From the NCBI GenBank assembly GCA_028284125.1, contig JANQSI010000022.1, forward strand, positions 37,104 through 101,103: a stretch of DNA of 64,000 bases, read 5' to 3'. How positions within the stretch are numbered: position 1 is the stretch's first letter; every line of letters begins with the position of its first letter. Below the pieces are notes generated by a model. That model was not told the DNA's origin. It did not search any database and worked only from the letters and a program-made list of their open reading frames with translations. Position numbers and translations under genes: made by a program. This DNA is from Cyclobacteriaceae bacterium (GTDB taxonomy: Bacteria > Bacteroidota > Bacteroidia > Cytophagales > Cyclobacteriaceae). Below, piece by piece: positions 51,639 through 61,104 of this stretch.

Positions 51639-52337
51639 TCAATTCAGTAGTTTTTTTAAAATCGATCGATAGGTTTGCCCAACTGGAACTTTATGCTCCC
51701 CAATGAGTAACAAGTTTCCTTCGATTTCTTTGATTTTCTTTTTTGCGATCACGAACGATTTGTGGACTCTGATAAAGTTGTGATCCTTCATGTCCTCTTC
51801 CAATTTTGATATTTTTTCATGAGTGATAATCATTTCGCCAGTGGTATGCACTTTGGAATAATTACCATATGCTTCAATGAATAAAATATCATCGATGAAG
51901 ACTTGAAAGTGCTTTTTATCTCCTTTTAGAAAGATGGATTCAGACGCATTCGTTTGTGTGATTGCAGCCTTGGTTGATGTGATTGTTGTGGTGTTAGTTA
52001 CCTTGTTTACTGCTTTCACAAATCGTTCAAAAGAGAATGGTTTCAATAGATAATCAGCAATGTCAAGTTCGTACCCTTCCAGTGCAAACTCTTTATAAGC
52101 TGTTGTAACAATCACTTTTGGTGGATTGGACAAAGTTCTCAGAAATTCAAAGCCTTTAAGTTTCGGCATGTTAAGATCTAAGAAAATAAGATCGACCGTG
52201 TTTGCATTCAAAAACTCTATCGCTTGCAATGCGTCATAACAATGCTTGACAAGTTTTAAGTGTGGTAAACTTTTACAATAACCTTCGATAATTCTGTGAG
52301 CGATCGGTTCATCGTCAACGATAATGTAGGTAATCAT
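51639..52337 (-). CDS. LytTR family response regulator
   Basis: 232 residues. The receiver domain spans about 1-120 with phospho-acceptor Asp54 in DLIFLDLNMPK and the acidic pair Asp8-Asp9. The C-terminal LytTR DNA-binding domain spans about 135-232 (ILFIEAYGNYSKVHT, FIRVHKSFVIAKKKI). LytTR regulators bind direct repeats upstream of envelope or virulence genes. The start overlaps the sensor stop (ATGA), a typical LytS-LytR pair. Confidence 0.95.
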   Translation of the reverse strand: MITYIIVDDEPIAHRIIEGYCKSLPHLKLVKHCYDALQAIEFLNANTVDLIFLDLNMPKLKGFEFLRTLSNPPKVIVTTAYKEFALEGYELDIADYLLKPFSFERFVKAVNKVTNTTTITSTKAAITQTNASESIFLKGDKKHFQVFIDDILFIEAYGNYSKVHTTGEMIITHEKISKLEEDMKDHNFIRVHKSFVIAKKKIKEIEGNLLLIGEHKVPVGQTYRSILKKLLN

Positions 52338-53302
52338 TTCAGATCTATTTCTAATTGAACTTTGTATACCGCATCATCATTAGAAACCAACAATGAATAC
52401 CTTTCGGGATAAAGTAGTTCTAATCTTCTCTCCAAATTTTTCAAGCCAATACCTTCTTGTTCTCTTTTTTCATTTGGGTCATAATTGTTCTCAATAGCAA
52501 AAACTACTTTGTTATTGCCAGCAATTAAGCTCAAGTGCGCATATGCGTTCTCGGTCAGACTTTCGATTCCGTGTTTAAAGGCATTTTCAAGTAAAATGAC
52601 AAATAGGAGTGGTGTGATTTTAAGACCTTCACCCTGGATGTGATGGGTAAATTTGATATCCACCTTCTTTTGATATCTAATCTTGTGGAGTTCAATGTAA
52701 GTATGAAGATATTCCAATTCATCTTCCAACAGCACTTGATCTTTTTGACCTTCATAGATGGTGTAACGCATCATATCGGATATTTTCAGAACAACCTCCG
52801 GCGCTTCATCTGATTTTTCAACAGTTAATCCATATAGATTATTCAGCGTGTTAAAGAAAAAGTGTGGATTAATCTGGCTCTTCAGAAGCATTAGTTCTGC
52901 ATTCGTGTTTTCGTTTTTCAACTTTTTGAACAGTTCCCATTTTTCAAAAACCCAAGAAGAAACGATGTATAATGGAACTCCGAATGCCATCAAGCCGAGG
53001 AAAACTTGCAGCTCCTCTGGTTCATTCAAGGCGGTGCTCAAATTGAACCCTACAATCATTGTTAGGATGAAAGCAGTGAAAATAAGAGCCCGCCTAGTCT
53101 TTAGACTTTTTATCAACCACCTTCTAATTCGGATACTTCTGAAAAGTCTTACTGGAAACGAAATGATGCGCCATATCAAAGAAAACAACCATCTGATAAT
53201 CCTAGGAGCACGAAATCTGATTCGAAATCCCTTTAGGCGGAATCTTGGCCACCTTAAGCGGACCCTGAAAAACCCTCGAAAACGTCTAAGAATCGCAAGC
53301 AT
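52334..53302 (-). CDS. LytS/YehU-type sensor histidine kinase with Arg-rich N-terminus
   Basis: 322 residues. The C-terminal kinase has the His-kinase motif LLKSQINPHFFFNTLNN with His147 and an ATPase region with NAFKHGI and GIGLKNLERRL. The N-terminal 71 residues contain 21 Arg and 3 Lys, and no Asp or Glu occurs before residue 94. The regular R-x-R-x-R pattern, broken by Trp and Phe, suggests a surface-binding amphipathic region. Two membrane helices follow (about 73-90 and 99-117). It is co-translated with the LytTR regulator. The signal sensed is unknown. Confidence 0.92.
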   Translation of the reverse strand: MLAILRRFRGFFRVRLRWPRFRLKGFRIRFRAPRIIRWLFSLIWRIISFPVRLFRSIRIRRWLIKSLKTRRALIFTAFILTMIVGFNLSTALNEPEELQVFLGLMAFGVPLYIVSSWVFEKWELFKKLKNENTNAELMLLKSQINPHFFFNTLNNLYGLTVEKSDEAPEVVLKISDMMRYTIYEGQKDQVLLEDELEYLHTYIELHKIRYQKKVDIKFTHHIQGEGLKITPLLFVILLENAFKHGIESLTENAYAHLSLIAGNNKVVFAIENNYDPNEKREQEGIGLKNLERRLELLYPERYSLLVSNDDAVYKVQLEIDLK

Positions 53303-53509
53303 TTTCTAAAAGTAGATCAATTCAATCTTCATTCGAGAGGTTTTTGACAAACCAACTCAAAATTGACTCAAACATTGTCTTTTTCATGTCCAGTGTGATT
53401 CATTGCTTAAATCATACTGTGTGTCATCCGCATTGATGAGCTGGTCAAAGTAATTAGTTGCGTAAATCCATTACTTCTAAGTTCGGCCAACATTTTAAAA
53501 GGATTAATT

Positions 53510-54412
53510 ATGAAATTATATATCAAGCTCTTCGTAGCGACTTTGATTGGGTTCAGTTCTTGTGCGAATGCACAGCCCAAGAAGGAGGTAGAAATTCTCC
53601 AAAAACAACTCATCTCTAGAATGACTGGAAACGAGGAATGGAGTGATTCTAAAATCTTAGAAGAAAGAGGCAGCAACAAAGATCGAAAAACAGCAGCCGA
53701 AATTTTAATCCACGCTCTTACAGAGATTTCACTCGATCCAGAGCGGCACAAATACATGTACCCAAATGTGAACGGCCTGGTAGATCTTCTTTTTTCTCCA
53801 TTTAGAGGAACAAATGTGTACGCTGCAATTCCAGCTACAACTGATAGTGATGAGTTTGTCATCATCGGAGCTCATTATGATTCGGTCCCCGGAGCGCCTG
53901 GTGCTGATGACAATGCGACTGGTGTAGCAATGGTGTATGCGCTGGCTTACCAAATTTCAAAGATGGAACATCGAGCACGAAATTTTACGGTTGTCTTTTT
54001 CGACCAGGAAGAGAGTGATGAAATAGGAAGTAAAGCTTTTGCTCGAAAATTGAAAAAGGAAGGGGTTAAAGTTCATTCTGTTCACGTTGCTGATATGGTA
54101 GGTTGGGATTCTGACGGAGATTTAGCAATTGAAATTTCACCAGCCAGGAGTTTAATGGTACCTGCTTATGAAAATGCAGGGAAAGATTTAGATGTTCCAG
54201 TCTATAAGACCAACGTGATGTCTTCCGATCATAAATCATTTCATGACGCTGGATATACTTCGATTCTTATAACTGAAGAGTATGCGAATGGAGATTTCAA
54301 CCCCAATTATCATTCGTCAGATGATACCATTGACAAGCTGAATTTTGAATATCTCTACTCGTGCACGGCATTAATGTTTGCTGTCATGAGTAATCTGTCT
54401 TCTGAAAAATAA
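53510..54412 (+). CDS. M28 family metallopeptidase, exported
   Basis: 300 residues with a signal peptide (MKLYIKLFVATLIGFSSCANA; lipidation at Cys18 is possible). Zinc aminopeptidase motifs: His122-x-Asp124 in GAHYDSVPG, bridging Asp133 in GADDNATG, Glu167-Glu168 in FDQEESD, Asp in VADMVGWDSDGD, and a late His in NYHSSDD. It removes N-terminal residues from peptides in the periplasm. Divergent from the LytS gene; a small membrane gene follows after 5 bases. Confidence 0.92.
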   Translation: MKLYIKLFVATLIGFSSCANAQPKKEVEILQKQLISRMTGNEEWSDSKILEERGSNKDRKTAAEILIHALTEISLDPERHKYMYPNVNGLVDLLFSPFRGTNVYAAIPATTDSDEFVIIGAHYDSVPGAPGADDNATGVAMVYALAYQISKMEHRARNFTVVFFDQEESDEIGSKAFARKLKKEGVKVHSVHVADMVGWDSDGDLAIEISPARSLMVPAYENAGKDLDVPVYKTNVMSSDHKSFHDAGYTSILITEEYANGDFNPNYHSSDDTIDKLNFEYLYSCTALMFAVMSNLSSEK

Positions 54413-54417
54413 TCGTC

Positions 54418-54801
54418 ATGGAGAGAGTCTATTTCAGAAGCAGAACTTATTCCGATATTTTGCTGCTAACTATTTCAGCTTTTGTTATTCGGTCAGTGGT
54501 TTTCGTCTCAATAGGAAGTTATGTGCCCATTTTGCTAACACTTTCAATGGGAAGTTTGATTCTTCTGGGTGTTTTTACCGGGAGAAAATGGCTTCACTTG
54601 GTGTTGAAAACTTGGGCCTTACTTCTTATTCTTTTCGGTACTATGAGATACTCGCTGTGGGCCATGGTCTATTTTTCTGGCATTGATGAAATCCACATCA
54701 TAGAACAATTCACCATTATGTTTAATGTTTTCAATATTCTAGCAATTGGGTCTGGTTTGTATTTGTTTAGAAAAACCAACAGGATGCTGGTTTATTTATG
54801 A
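54418..54801 (+). CDS. Small four-helix membrane protein
   Basis: 127 residues with about four hydrophobic segments (14-32, 38-57, 62-82, 95-117). No family recognised. The ATG is 5 bases after the M28 peptidase stop, so it is probably translated from the same message. It could be a chaperone or unrelated membrane protein. Confidence 0.65.
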   Translation: MERVYFRSRTYSDILLLTISAFVIRSVVFVSIGSYVPILLTLSMGSLILLGVFTGRKWLHLVLKTWALLLILFGTMRYSLWAMVYFSGIDEIHIIEQFTIMFNVFNILAIGSGLYLFRKTNRMLVYL

Positions 54802-54815
54802 CTTAACTCAGTTAA

Positions 54816-56750
54816 TCAATTAAAAGGGACAATCTCGGGGGCTTTGAAGTCAAAGTCCCTGATATTGAAATCTGAAGAAGTAGCGATATTGAATAGATCA
54901 GATGAAGCATTTATGGGTAAGTTGGGATAAAAACCAAGTCTCAGATTAATGGTTGAAATGGCCAGGTTGTCGTTTCTTAAACTTAGTCCTCCACCAAATC
55001 CAAGAAATGATTCCGTACCAAAAAAATCATTTCTACTATTGGAGGTTGCCGTAAAATCCAAAAAACTAAAAACCGCTAGTCTGAAACCAAAAACATAGGC
55101 TGGTGTAAAGAGTAAAGACGTGGCTTTAAAATTGAGTCTGGTGGTGGATCTGTGATAATAGTTAGAAACACCTCTAATGCCAATGTGATCTTGTGTACTC
55201 AGAATAACCTCTTCGTCAGGGTTTATTGCTGTTGTGAAGTTGAAGTCAATAAACTGTCTAAGCCTGAACTGATTAAACGAAAAGAGGCGCGTATAATAAT
55301 CTGCTCCTAATTTAAATACACCGTTTTCAAGTCCATTATCGAAGAAGCTACCAACAGACAAGATCCCGTTCAAGTACCCTAATTTATTAATGTAACCACC
55401 TCTTGCATAATTAAAGCCAAAATAGGTTCTTTCCTGAAATTCCCCGTTCTGATTTCCGATTACAATTCCCAGAGCACTCCCGGTTGGAATATCCTCCGTT
55501 CTTCCGTACAAAAGGATGAATTTGTCTTTGTAGTACGATCGAGAAGTTAAACCAATGCTAACCAGAAAATTGGTTCGATCATGATACCGAAAGTTGGTAT
55601 TAGCATTGGTGATTGGTCGGTCGAAGAAGTCAGAAGTTTCCATTCTGATTGCGGCGACAGCTCTTGTGTTTTCCTTTAATCCGAGAATGTTCGAGACAAG
55701 CGAGGTAGTAAATGAACGGCCAAACCAAAGATCACGGTAGTTTAAATTGTAAGTAAAAGTAGAAGTTACATCCGTAGTTGGATTGAAATCAAATTCTCCA
55801 AATTCATATCCGCTAATAGAAAATCCACCGGCATACTTAGTCTCAGGAGTGAAGAAATCACGTCTCAAGAACAATCCGAAACCAGTTTTTCGAAAATGGT
55901 CCGAATAATTCAATTCAGCATCAATAAATGTTCCTTCAACGTTTCTTACTCGATAGAAAAATTCGGAACCACCACTTTTGATGTTATTGTATTCCAGTTC
56001 ATGACCAATACCAGCAATGTTGATGTTACTAATTCCAAATCTTGCTCCATTGTTATTATTTGGATTTAGTAAAAAATTATATGGAAATACATCTTTGGTT
56101 GTTACGATCAAATCAGCTTCTTGATTTCGTACTCGTTCGTCAACATAAATTCTGGCATCTTTAATGAAAAGCTGCCTTCTCAGCAATCGTTCGCTGTTAA
56201 CCAATGCATCAGGATCGATTCGATCTCTAGGCTTAAAGAGCAGGTTTTTTCGAATCACCCACTCTCTTGTATGAATGTGTGATTTATTGAGCAAATCGAC
56301 CCATTTGTTGGAGGTACTCGCCGTGGTATCATTGATATCTGAGCCAAAGACAGTCAAATATTTATATCGAACATTTTTTATTCGTTCACGCTCATACGCG
56401 ATGAATCGCTGACTACTGGATCCTTCATCATGAGGCTCATCTTTCTTATGACTTTTGAACAATTGTTCGTACATCAGGCGCGACACCTTTCGTTTTGTCA
56501 TTTTTCCTTCCAACTTCTCATAAAAAGCATCCGTGCGTTCCATGTTGTTTTTCCGAATATAGAATTCAACAGTGTCTGGTAAGAAAAGGGTGGAATCGTT
56601 TTTGACATAATAGGCATCTTCTCCAATGAAAATGAAGCGGTCGCCTCTTACATGGACCGTATCGATGACATGGTCCGGGTTTTCTTTAATTTCTTGCGCG
56701 AGCAGCGTGAAATGGATGAGGATCAAAAACGTGCAGAAATATTTTGCCAA
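54816..56750 (-). CDS. Omp85-like outer-membrane protein with POTRA-like region
   Basis: 644 residues. Signal peptide MAKYFCTFLILIHFTLLAQ. It seems to start with TTG: no ATG lies between the stop upstream and the signal peptide. The N-terminal ~230 residues are POTRA-like (RDRIDPDALVNSERLLRRQLFIKDARIYV). A ~400-residue barrel follows (ending FDFKAPEIVPFN), of the surface-antigen/TamA type that inserts or moves proteins across the outer membrane. It may be a paralogue rather than BamA itself, since BamA has five POTRA domains. Confidence 0.78.
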   Translation of the reverse strand: MAKYFCTFLILIHFTLLAQEIKENPDHVIDTVHVRGDRFIFIGEDAYYVKNDSTLFLPDTVEFYIRKNNMERTDAFYEKLEGKMTKRKVSRLMYEQLFKSHKKDEPHDEGSSSQRFIAYERERIKNVRYKYLTVFGSDINDTTASTSNKWVDLLNKSHIHTREWVIRKNLLFKPRDRIDPDALVNSERLLRRQLFIKDARIYVDERVRNQEADLIVTTKDVFPYNFLLNPNNNNGARFGISNINIAGIGHELEYNNIKSGGSEFFYRVRNVEGTFIDAELNYSDHFRKTGFGLFLRRDFFTPETKYAGGFSISGYEFGEFDFNPTTDVTSTFTYNLNYRDLWFGRSFTTSLVSNILGLKENTRAVAAIRMETSDFFDRPITNANTNFRYHDRTNFLVSIGLTSRSYYKDKFILLYGRTEDIPTGSALGIVIGNQNGEFQERTYFGFNYARGGYINKLGYLNGILSVGSFFDNGLENGVFKLGADYYTRLFSFNQFRLRQFIDFNFTTAINPDEEVILSTQDHIGIRGVSNYYHRSTTRLNFKATSLLFTPAYVFGFRLAVFSFLDFTATSNSRNDFFGTESFLGFGGGLSLRNDNLAISTINLRLGFYPNLPINASSDLFNIATSSDFNIRDFDFKAPEIVPFN

Positions 56751-56881
56751 GCTGGTTTATTAAATATTTTAAATTAGCTGATATTGAATTTATTCTTTTC
56801 TGGAGTAAATAGTATGTTTTCTAAGTTATAATAATCGTGTCTTCATTCTATATGAAGCTTCGAACCAAATTGTCATAAGTT

Positions 56882-57202
56882 ATGATTGCTAGATATTGGA
56901 AAGGGATTGCATATCCCGAAAAAGTGAATGAATATTTGAAACACCTGGAGGAAGATACGTTTGAGATTTTGAAACAAATCAAGGGATTTGTTGATGTGCG
57001 TGTGTTAAGTAAGCAAGTCAATGATGGTATTGAATTCATAGTTATTTCAACATGGGAATCAATGGATGAAATCAAAAATTTTGCTGGTGAAATGTTGGAA
57101 AAGGCAGTGGTTCCTGATATCGCAAAAGATATGTTAGTATCATATGACGAAGAGGTCAACCATTATGAAATTGTGCTAAGAGCCATAGCTGATAAGAAAT
57201 GA
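56882..57202 (+). CDS. ABM-like (antibiotic biosynthesis monooxygenase fold) protein
   Basis: 106 residues. MIARYWKGIAYPEKVNEYLKHL and EFIVISTWESMDEIKNFAG follow the dimeric ferredoxin-like ABM fold (strand-helix-strand with a terminal TxWxS). These proteins are small cytoplasmic monooxygenases or haem-binding proteins; the exact reaction cannot be inferred. It overlaps the next gene by 4 bases (ATGA). Confidence 0.78.
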   Translation: MIARYWKGIAYPEKVNEYLKHLEEDTFEILKQIKGFVDVRVLSKQVNDGIEFIVISTWESMDEIKNFAGEMLEKAVVPDIAKDMLVSYDEEVNHYEIVLRAIADKK

Positions 57203-57537
57203 AACAGAAAATAAATTTGGACAGCATTCGTATGAACGTCATCGAAACTGCGGGAAACGGGGTGGTAAATCATGAAACCATTTTCAAATTCCATCAAAAA
57301 GGAGATCGAGTGATCGCAAGGTATTCCGGCGGCAGAGTAGAGCGAGGTATGCTGGTAGGTGAATTCGATTTAGACAAACTTCATTTTAGATATACTCAGG
57401 AGCACGATGATGGCATCATTGCCGGTGGAAAGTCTACTTGTGAAATATCCCTTAACCAAAATGGCGCCATCCAGTTAATCGAAAATTTTGATTGGGATCA
57501 GGGAAAAGGCAGGAATGTATTCCAGCAAATGAGTTGA
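57199..57537 (+). CDS. Conserved hypothetical, small beta-rich protein
   Basis: 112 residues of a small family often mislabelled as N-acetylglutamate synthase. Pattern: NHETIFKFHQKGDRVIARYSGGRVERGMLVGE, LHFRYTQ and QLIENFDWDQGKG, a run of beta strands with a conserved YSGG loop. No catalytic residues are recognised. It is co-translated with the ABM gene (4-base overlap) and followed by a hairpin terminator. Confidence 0.72.
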   Translation: MKQKINLDSIRMNVIETAGNGVVNHETIFKFHQKGDRVIARYSGGRVERGMLVGEFDLDKLHFRYTQEHDDGIIAGGKSTCEISLNQNGAIQLIENFDWDQGKGRNVFQQMS

Positions 57538-57557
57538 GTTTCTTACATTTTTTCCAC

Positions 57558-57579
57558 GAGTGACATACAGTTGTCACTC
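57558..57579 (+). terminator. Hairpin terminator
   Basis: Perfect stem GAGTGACA / TGTCACTC, 8 base pairs with a 6-base loop (TACAGT), followed by CTCCTTTTAG. It lies 20 bases past the stop of the conserved hypothetical and before the AlkC-like gene. Confidence 0.65.
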
Positions 57580-57610
57580 CTCCTTTTAGTTTAGCCAAAA
57601 AAACAACAAG

Positions 57611-58717
57611 ATGGCTGAGCCTTTGAAAAATGTTTATAACAAGGTCTTCTTTGATGAATTTACTCAGGCTTTTAGTAGAGTGGTTTCAAACTTTGACAAA
57701 ACACAATTCCTTAAGGAGATACATGATAAGGAATGGGAATTAAGAGAACTCAAACAACGGATGTATCATATTTCATCGGTGATGCACAATCATTTACCTA
57801 AAGACTTTGAACAATCCGCTGATATCTTAAAGCAATTAGCGGAAAACTTGAAAGAGGAAGATGAAAAGATGTCTTTTGAGTACATGTTTCTCCCTGATTA
57901 CATTGAAAAACATGGCCTAGATTATTATGAAACTTCAGTTGATGCTTTTGAGATCATTACACAATTCACAAGTTGTGAATTTGCCGTGCGACCTTTTCTA
58001 ATAAAATATCAGGAAAAAATGGTCAAGCAAATGTATCGTTGGTCCACTCACAAGGAAAGCACGGTTCGAAGATTGGCATCAGAAGGTTGTCGACCAAGAC
58101 TTCCGTGGGCAATGGCCTTACCGGCTTTTAAGAAAGATCCGGCACCTATTCTGCCGATTCTTGAAAATCTAAAAAATGACCCATCAGAATTTGTCAGAAG
58201 GAGTGTGGCCAACAATTTAAATGATGTTGCCAAGGACAATCCTGAGATTATTATCTCCATTGCTAAATCATGGTTTGGAAAAAACAAAGAAACGGATGCG
58301 TTAGTAAAGCATGCCTGCAGAACCCTTCTCAAAGATGGAAATCGAGAGATTATGGAGTTGTTCGGATTTGGGTCGCTGAAGAATGTGGAGATTAAAGACT
58401 TTTCGATTTCGACTCCACAGGTAAAAACTGGTGATGCGCTTTCATTTTCATTTCAACTTCTGAGCAAAAGCAAATCCTCATCCAAAATCCGATTGGAGTA
58501 TGGCATTTACTACCAAAAGGCAAATGGAAGTTTATCTCGAAAGGTTTTCAAAATAAGCGAGAAGGTATACGAAGGTGAATCCAAGACTTCAATTAATCGA
58601 GATCAGCCATTCAAGGAAATTACCACTCGTAAATATCACACCGGCTTGCATCGACTTTCGTTGATCATCAATGGAGAAGAATATGAAGAGTTACTTGATT
58701 TTGAATTGGTGAAATAG
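57611..58717 (+). CDS. alkC: AlkC-like DNA alkylation repair glycosylase
   Basis: 368 residues with the layout of AlkC, a HEAT-repeat DNA glycosylase that removes 3-methyl-adenine/cytosine lesions without base flipping. HEAT-like repeats span about 25-255 (VRRLASEGCRPRLPWAM, FVRRSVANNLNDVAKD, HACRTLLKDGNREIMELFGFG). An Ig-like domain follows at about 258-368 (FSISTPQVKTGDALSFSFQLLSKS; ISEKVYEGESKTSINRDQPF). The C-terminal Ig domain distinguishes AlkC from AlkD. Cytoplasmic, no partner needed, own transcription unit. Confidence 0.85.
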   Translation: MAEPLKNVYNKVFFDEFTQAFSRVVSNFDKTQFLKEIHDKEWELRELKQRMYHISSVMHNHLPKDFEQSADILKQLAENLKEEDEKMSFEYMFLPDYIEKHGLDYYETSVDAFEIITQFTSCEFAVRPFLIKYQEKMVKQMYRWSTHKESTVRRLASEGCRPRLPWAMALPAFKKDPAPILPILENLKNDPSEFVRRSVANNLNDVAKDNPEIIISIAKSWFGKNKETDALVKHACRTLLKDGNREIMELFGFGSLKNVEIKDFSISTPQVKTGDALSFSFQLLSKSKSSSKIRLEYGIYYQKANGSLSRKVFKISEKVYEGESKTSINRDQPFKEITTRKYHTGLHRLSLIINGEEYEELLDFELVK

Positions 58718-58727
58718 GAAAGCTATT

Positions 58728-59174
58728 CTACGTCAGCCATGCCATTGCAGATTCCTCAAATTCGAAGTTGGAGATCTTGACACCAGGGAAAATTACTTGA
58801 ATGGCCTGCTTAATAAAGTTGGCAAAAACATTAGCTTTAGCAGCCTCAGGAGTTACACCGGCTATACGAGAAATTCTGTAATTGAACTTATATCTGTTGC
58901 TAAGTAAGAAATCACGCATCCAAATGTTTGCTTCGTCGGTGAATCTGGTAAAACCGTCTCTGCTCATCAGGATCTTGTGGAATAGACCTGATTTCATGAG
59001 TTTCATTAAGGTATAGATGATTTCAACCGCAGTTTCCCTGTCAACAATTTCGAACCAGGTGATTTTAACAATCCCGTTTTTTTTGTCAACATGAACGCTA
59101 CTTCCGTTCCGTTCCTTGATCAGCACAAGGTCATATGAAACACTCTCACTCGTATTTAGTGTTTGATTTGCCAT
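58728..59174 (-). CDS. SpoIIAA/STAS-like domain protein
   Basis: 148 residues from the ATG at 59174; a TTG 12 bases upstream is less likely. The strand-helix order and the end ISNFEFEESAMAWL resemble the C-terminal YFxxxEEARAWL of SpoIIAA-like (STAS-fold) proteins. The repeated helix RISRIAGVTPEAAKANVFANFI is distinctive. Assignment rests on this weak pattern; function unknown. It is convergent with the AlkC-like gene. Confidence 0.6.
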   Translation of the reverse strand: MANQTLNTSESVSYDLVLIKERNGSSVHVDKKNGIVKITWFEIVDRETAVEIIYTLMKLMKSGLFHKILMSRDGFTRFTDEANIWMRDFLLSNRYKFNYRISRIAGVTPEAAKANVFANFIKQAIQVIFPGVKISNFEFEESAMAWLT

Positions 59175-59410
59175 CGCCTTTTGCAATCATAGCTAACCTT
59201 TTCGAATTATTGAAATGATCCAATTAGGTTATGCTGAATTGTATAATAAAAAACCAACTAACTGAGCTAAAGGTTTTGATCCGTCAACGTCAGTAATGGT
59301 TAATCTAAAAATTAAAGTTCTCTGCATAGCCATAATAAATGTAACTACATTAGCGAAATAAGTCAATTATTTATTGAAATAATTATATGTAAAATTCAAA
59401 TTACCCTAAA

Positions 59411-59653
59411 ATGGGTATTGTGGGAAGAGTGAACTGGCCTCAACTTGGCACCAATAAAAGATCACTCAGTATGAAGAACTCGATCGTCAAAGAATTAGCT
59501 GAAGAATTATCTCGCTTGAGAAATGTAAATGAAGCCGAGATAGATCTCATAGATCACATTCAGCTATATGAATCTTTGAACAGGAAGTTAGAGAAAGCAG
59601 GGTTGACCTTTTACGATGTTAGCAGATACAATCATTTCGCGAAAGCAGGTTGA
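59411..59653 (+). CDS. Small acidic helical protein, unknown
   Basis: 80 residues. After a variable N-terminus, residues 21-80 form a helical, charged stretch (KELAEELSRLRNVNEAEIDLIDHIQLYESLNRKLEKAG). The ATG at 59471 gives a tidier 60-residue form, so the first 20 residues may not be translated. No family recognised. It is preceded by 236 bases with no gene and followed by the carboxypeptidase-regulatory-domain gene. Confidence 0.5.
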   Translation: MGIVGRVNWPQLGTNKRSLSMKNSIVKELAEELSRLRNVNEAEIDLIDHIQLYESLNRKLEKAGLTFYDVSRYNHFAKAG

Positions 59654-59789
59654 TTTCTGATTGACATCATCAGACAAATTCGCTCTGATCACCATCCACC
59701 ACCTTAAAATATTTCTAAAAGCCATACAACCTTTCAGGAGATTGCGGCATCATCTATTAAAGTTTTACAAATGGGTAGATAATAAATAG

Positions 59790-61094
59790 ATGATCATGAT
59801 CAAAAATCTAATAGGTGCTTTAGTACTTGGTAGCACCTTCCTTGTCTCTGGCCAGCAATTATCTGTTTCGGGAAATGTATTTGATGAAAATACAGGAGCC
59901 GGAATTCCCTTTGCTACCATTCATATCGATGGAACTTCGATAGGTTCTTGTGCGAATCTTGAGGGTGATTTTCAATTAAAAATCCCTGATGAATACGTAA
60001 ACGGCACGCTAATAATTTCTTCGATGGGATACGAGTTGGCTCAGCTGAGAATCAATGAATCTGTTTCCAAATCAGTCAAAGTGGCACTTCTTCAGTCAGT
60101 TATAGACCTTGGGACAGTTACCATTAGACCTATCCCTCCTGAGGATTATATTCGAGAAGCAGTCAAGAGGTTTCCAGTCAATTATGGAAGTCAATTTTCT
60201 TCAAATGCTTATTTCAGACAGCTAACCCTTGATAATGATAACCCTTTGCAGTTTTCTGAGGGATTTATGCAAGCCTATTTCGAGAACTTTTTGGATGATA
60301 CTACCGCAATTGAACAACGACTTCTTCTTCATCAAACGGAAGATAATATGGATGTTATGGCTTTCAGGATGAAGAAGCGTGAGAAAAAACTGAATAAGGC
60401 AAAGAAAAAGGCTACTAAAGATGGGGTCGTTTTGAATGAAGACTCAGTTAGAAGAAAAGCTGGTAAAATATGGATAGGTGTAGCTACGCCAGACATCATG
60501 ATGGATCAAGATCCTGTAAGACAAATTGAATCATTTCTAGATACCACAAAATTCAAGAGTTTCGTCTTTCAATTTGAGGATGATATGATTTATCGTGGGA
60601 GACGAATCAATACCATTTCATTCAAATCAAAGGGAAAGCTTAAGCTGAAAAATATTGGTTTGAAAGGGTTTCTGGATGGTAAGATATATTTTGATGAGGA
60701 ATCATATGCGGTAATCGGTGTTGACTATAATTCAGAAATGGTGATCCCCTTGGCCTTAAGACCCATTTTGTATATGGCAGGATTCGGTGCTTCCAACCCA
60801 AAAATGACAAATAAGGTTCGATATCTTCAAGTAGGAGACAGGTGGTTTCCACAAAGCATTCAAGTAGACATGGAGCTTGATCTCATCCAGCGTTACTGGT
60901 TCAAGAAAAATGAAAAATCAAGCCTGGACATGGAAGTACTTATGGCTATTAGCAATATCAACACTGACAATCCGCAACGCATCCCGGAAGAATTTCAGTT
61001 TAGTCAGAACAAGAAGATTGAAAAACAAGTTTATCCTTTTGAAGACTCTTCCTGGGAGGACGTGAATCGAATTGTGTTGGAGGAAATAAATTGA
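59790..61094 (+). CDS. Carboxypeptidase-regulatory-domain secreted protein
   Basis: 434 residues. Signal peptide (MIMIKNLIGALVLGSTFLVSGQ). A CarboxypepD_reg-like beta-sandwich spans about 23-108 (QLSVSGNVFDENTGAGIPFATIHIDGTSIGS; typical of TonB-dependent receptor N-termini and cell-surface proteins). An approximately 320-residue alpha/beta domain follows with no TonB barrel. The latter holds a highly basic stretch near 195-225 (KKREKKLNKAKKKATKD). Role unknown, probably periplasmic or outer-membrane. Confidence 0.78.
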   Translation: MIMIKNLIGALVLGSTFLVSGQQLSVSGNVFDENTGAGIPFATIHIDGTSIGSCANLEGDFQLKIPDEYVNGTLIISSMGYELAQLRINESVSKSVKVALLQSVIDLGTVTIRPIPPEDYIREAVKRFPVNYGSQFSSNAYFRQLTLDNDNPLQFSEGFMQAYFENFLDDTTAIEQRLLLHQTEDNMDVMAFRMKKREKKLNKAKKKATKDGVVLNEDSVRRKAGKIWIGVATPDIMMDQDPVRQIESFLDTTKFKSFVFQFEDDMIYRGRRINTISFKSKGKLKLKNIGLKGFLDGKIYFDEESYAVIGVDYNSEMVIPLALRPILYMAGFGASNPKMTNKVRYLQVGDRWFPQSIQVDMELDLIQRYWFKKNEKSSLDMEVLMAISNINTDNPQRIPEEFQFSQNKKIEKQVYPFEDSSWEDVNRIVLEEIN

Positions 61095-61104
61095 ATCAGA
61101 ATGC

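Noticed and set aside
54803..54815. Palindrome TTAACT-C-AGTTAA as terminator between convergent genes
   Set aside because: Short AT-only stem with no T-tract; likely chance.
56841..56857. Inverted repeat CTTCAT / ATGAAG upstream of the ABM gene as an operator
   Set aside because: Six-base arms in a divergent spacer without a nearby regulator; too weak to list as a site.
59187..59410. Gene or RNA in the 224-base gap before the small acidic protein
   Set aside because: AT-rich sequence without a convincing start, stem or conserved frame; nothing supported.
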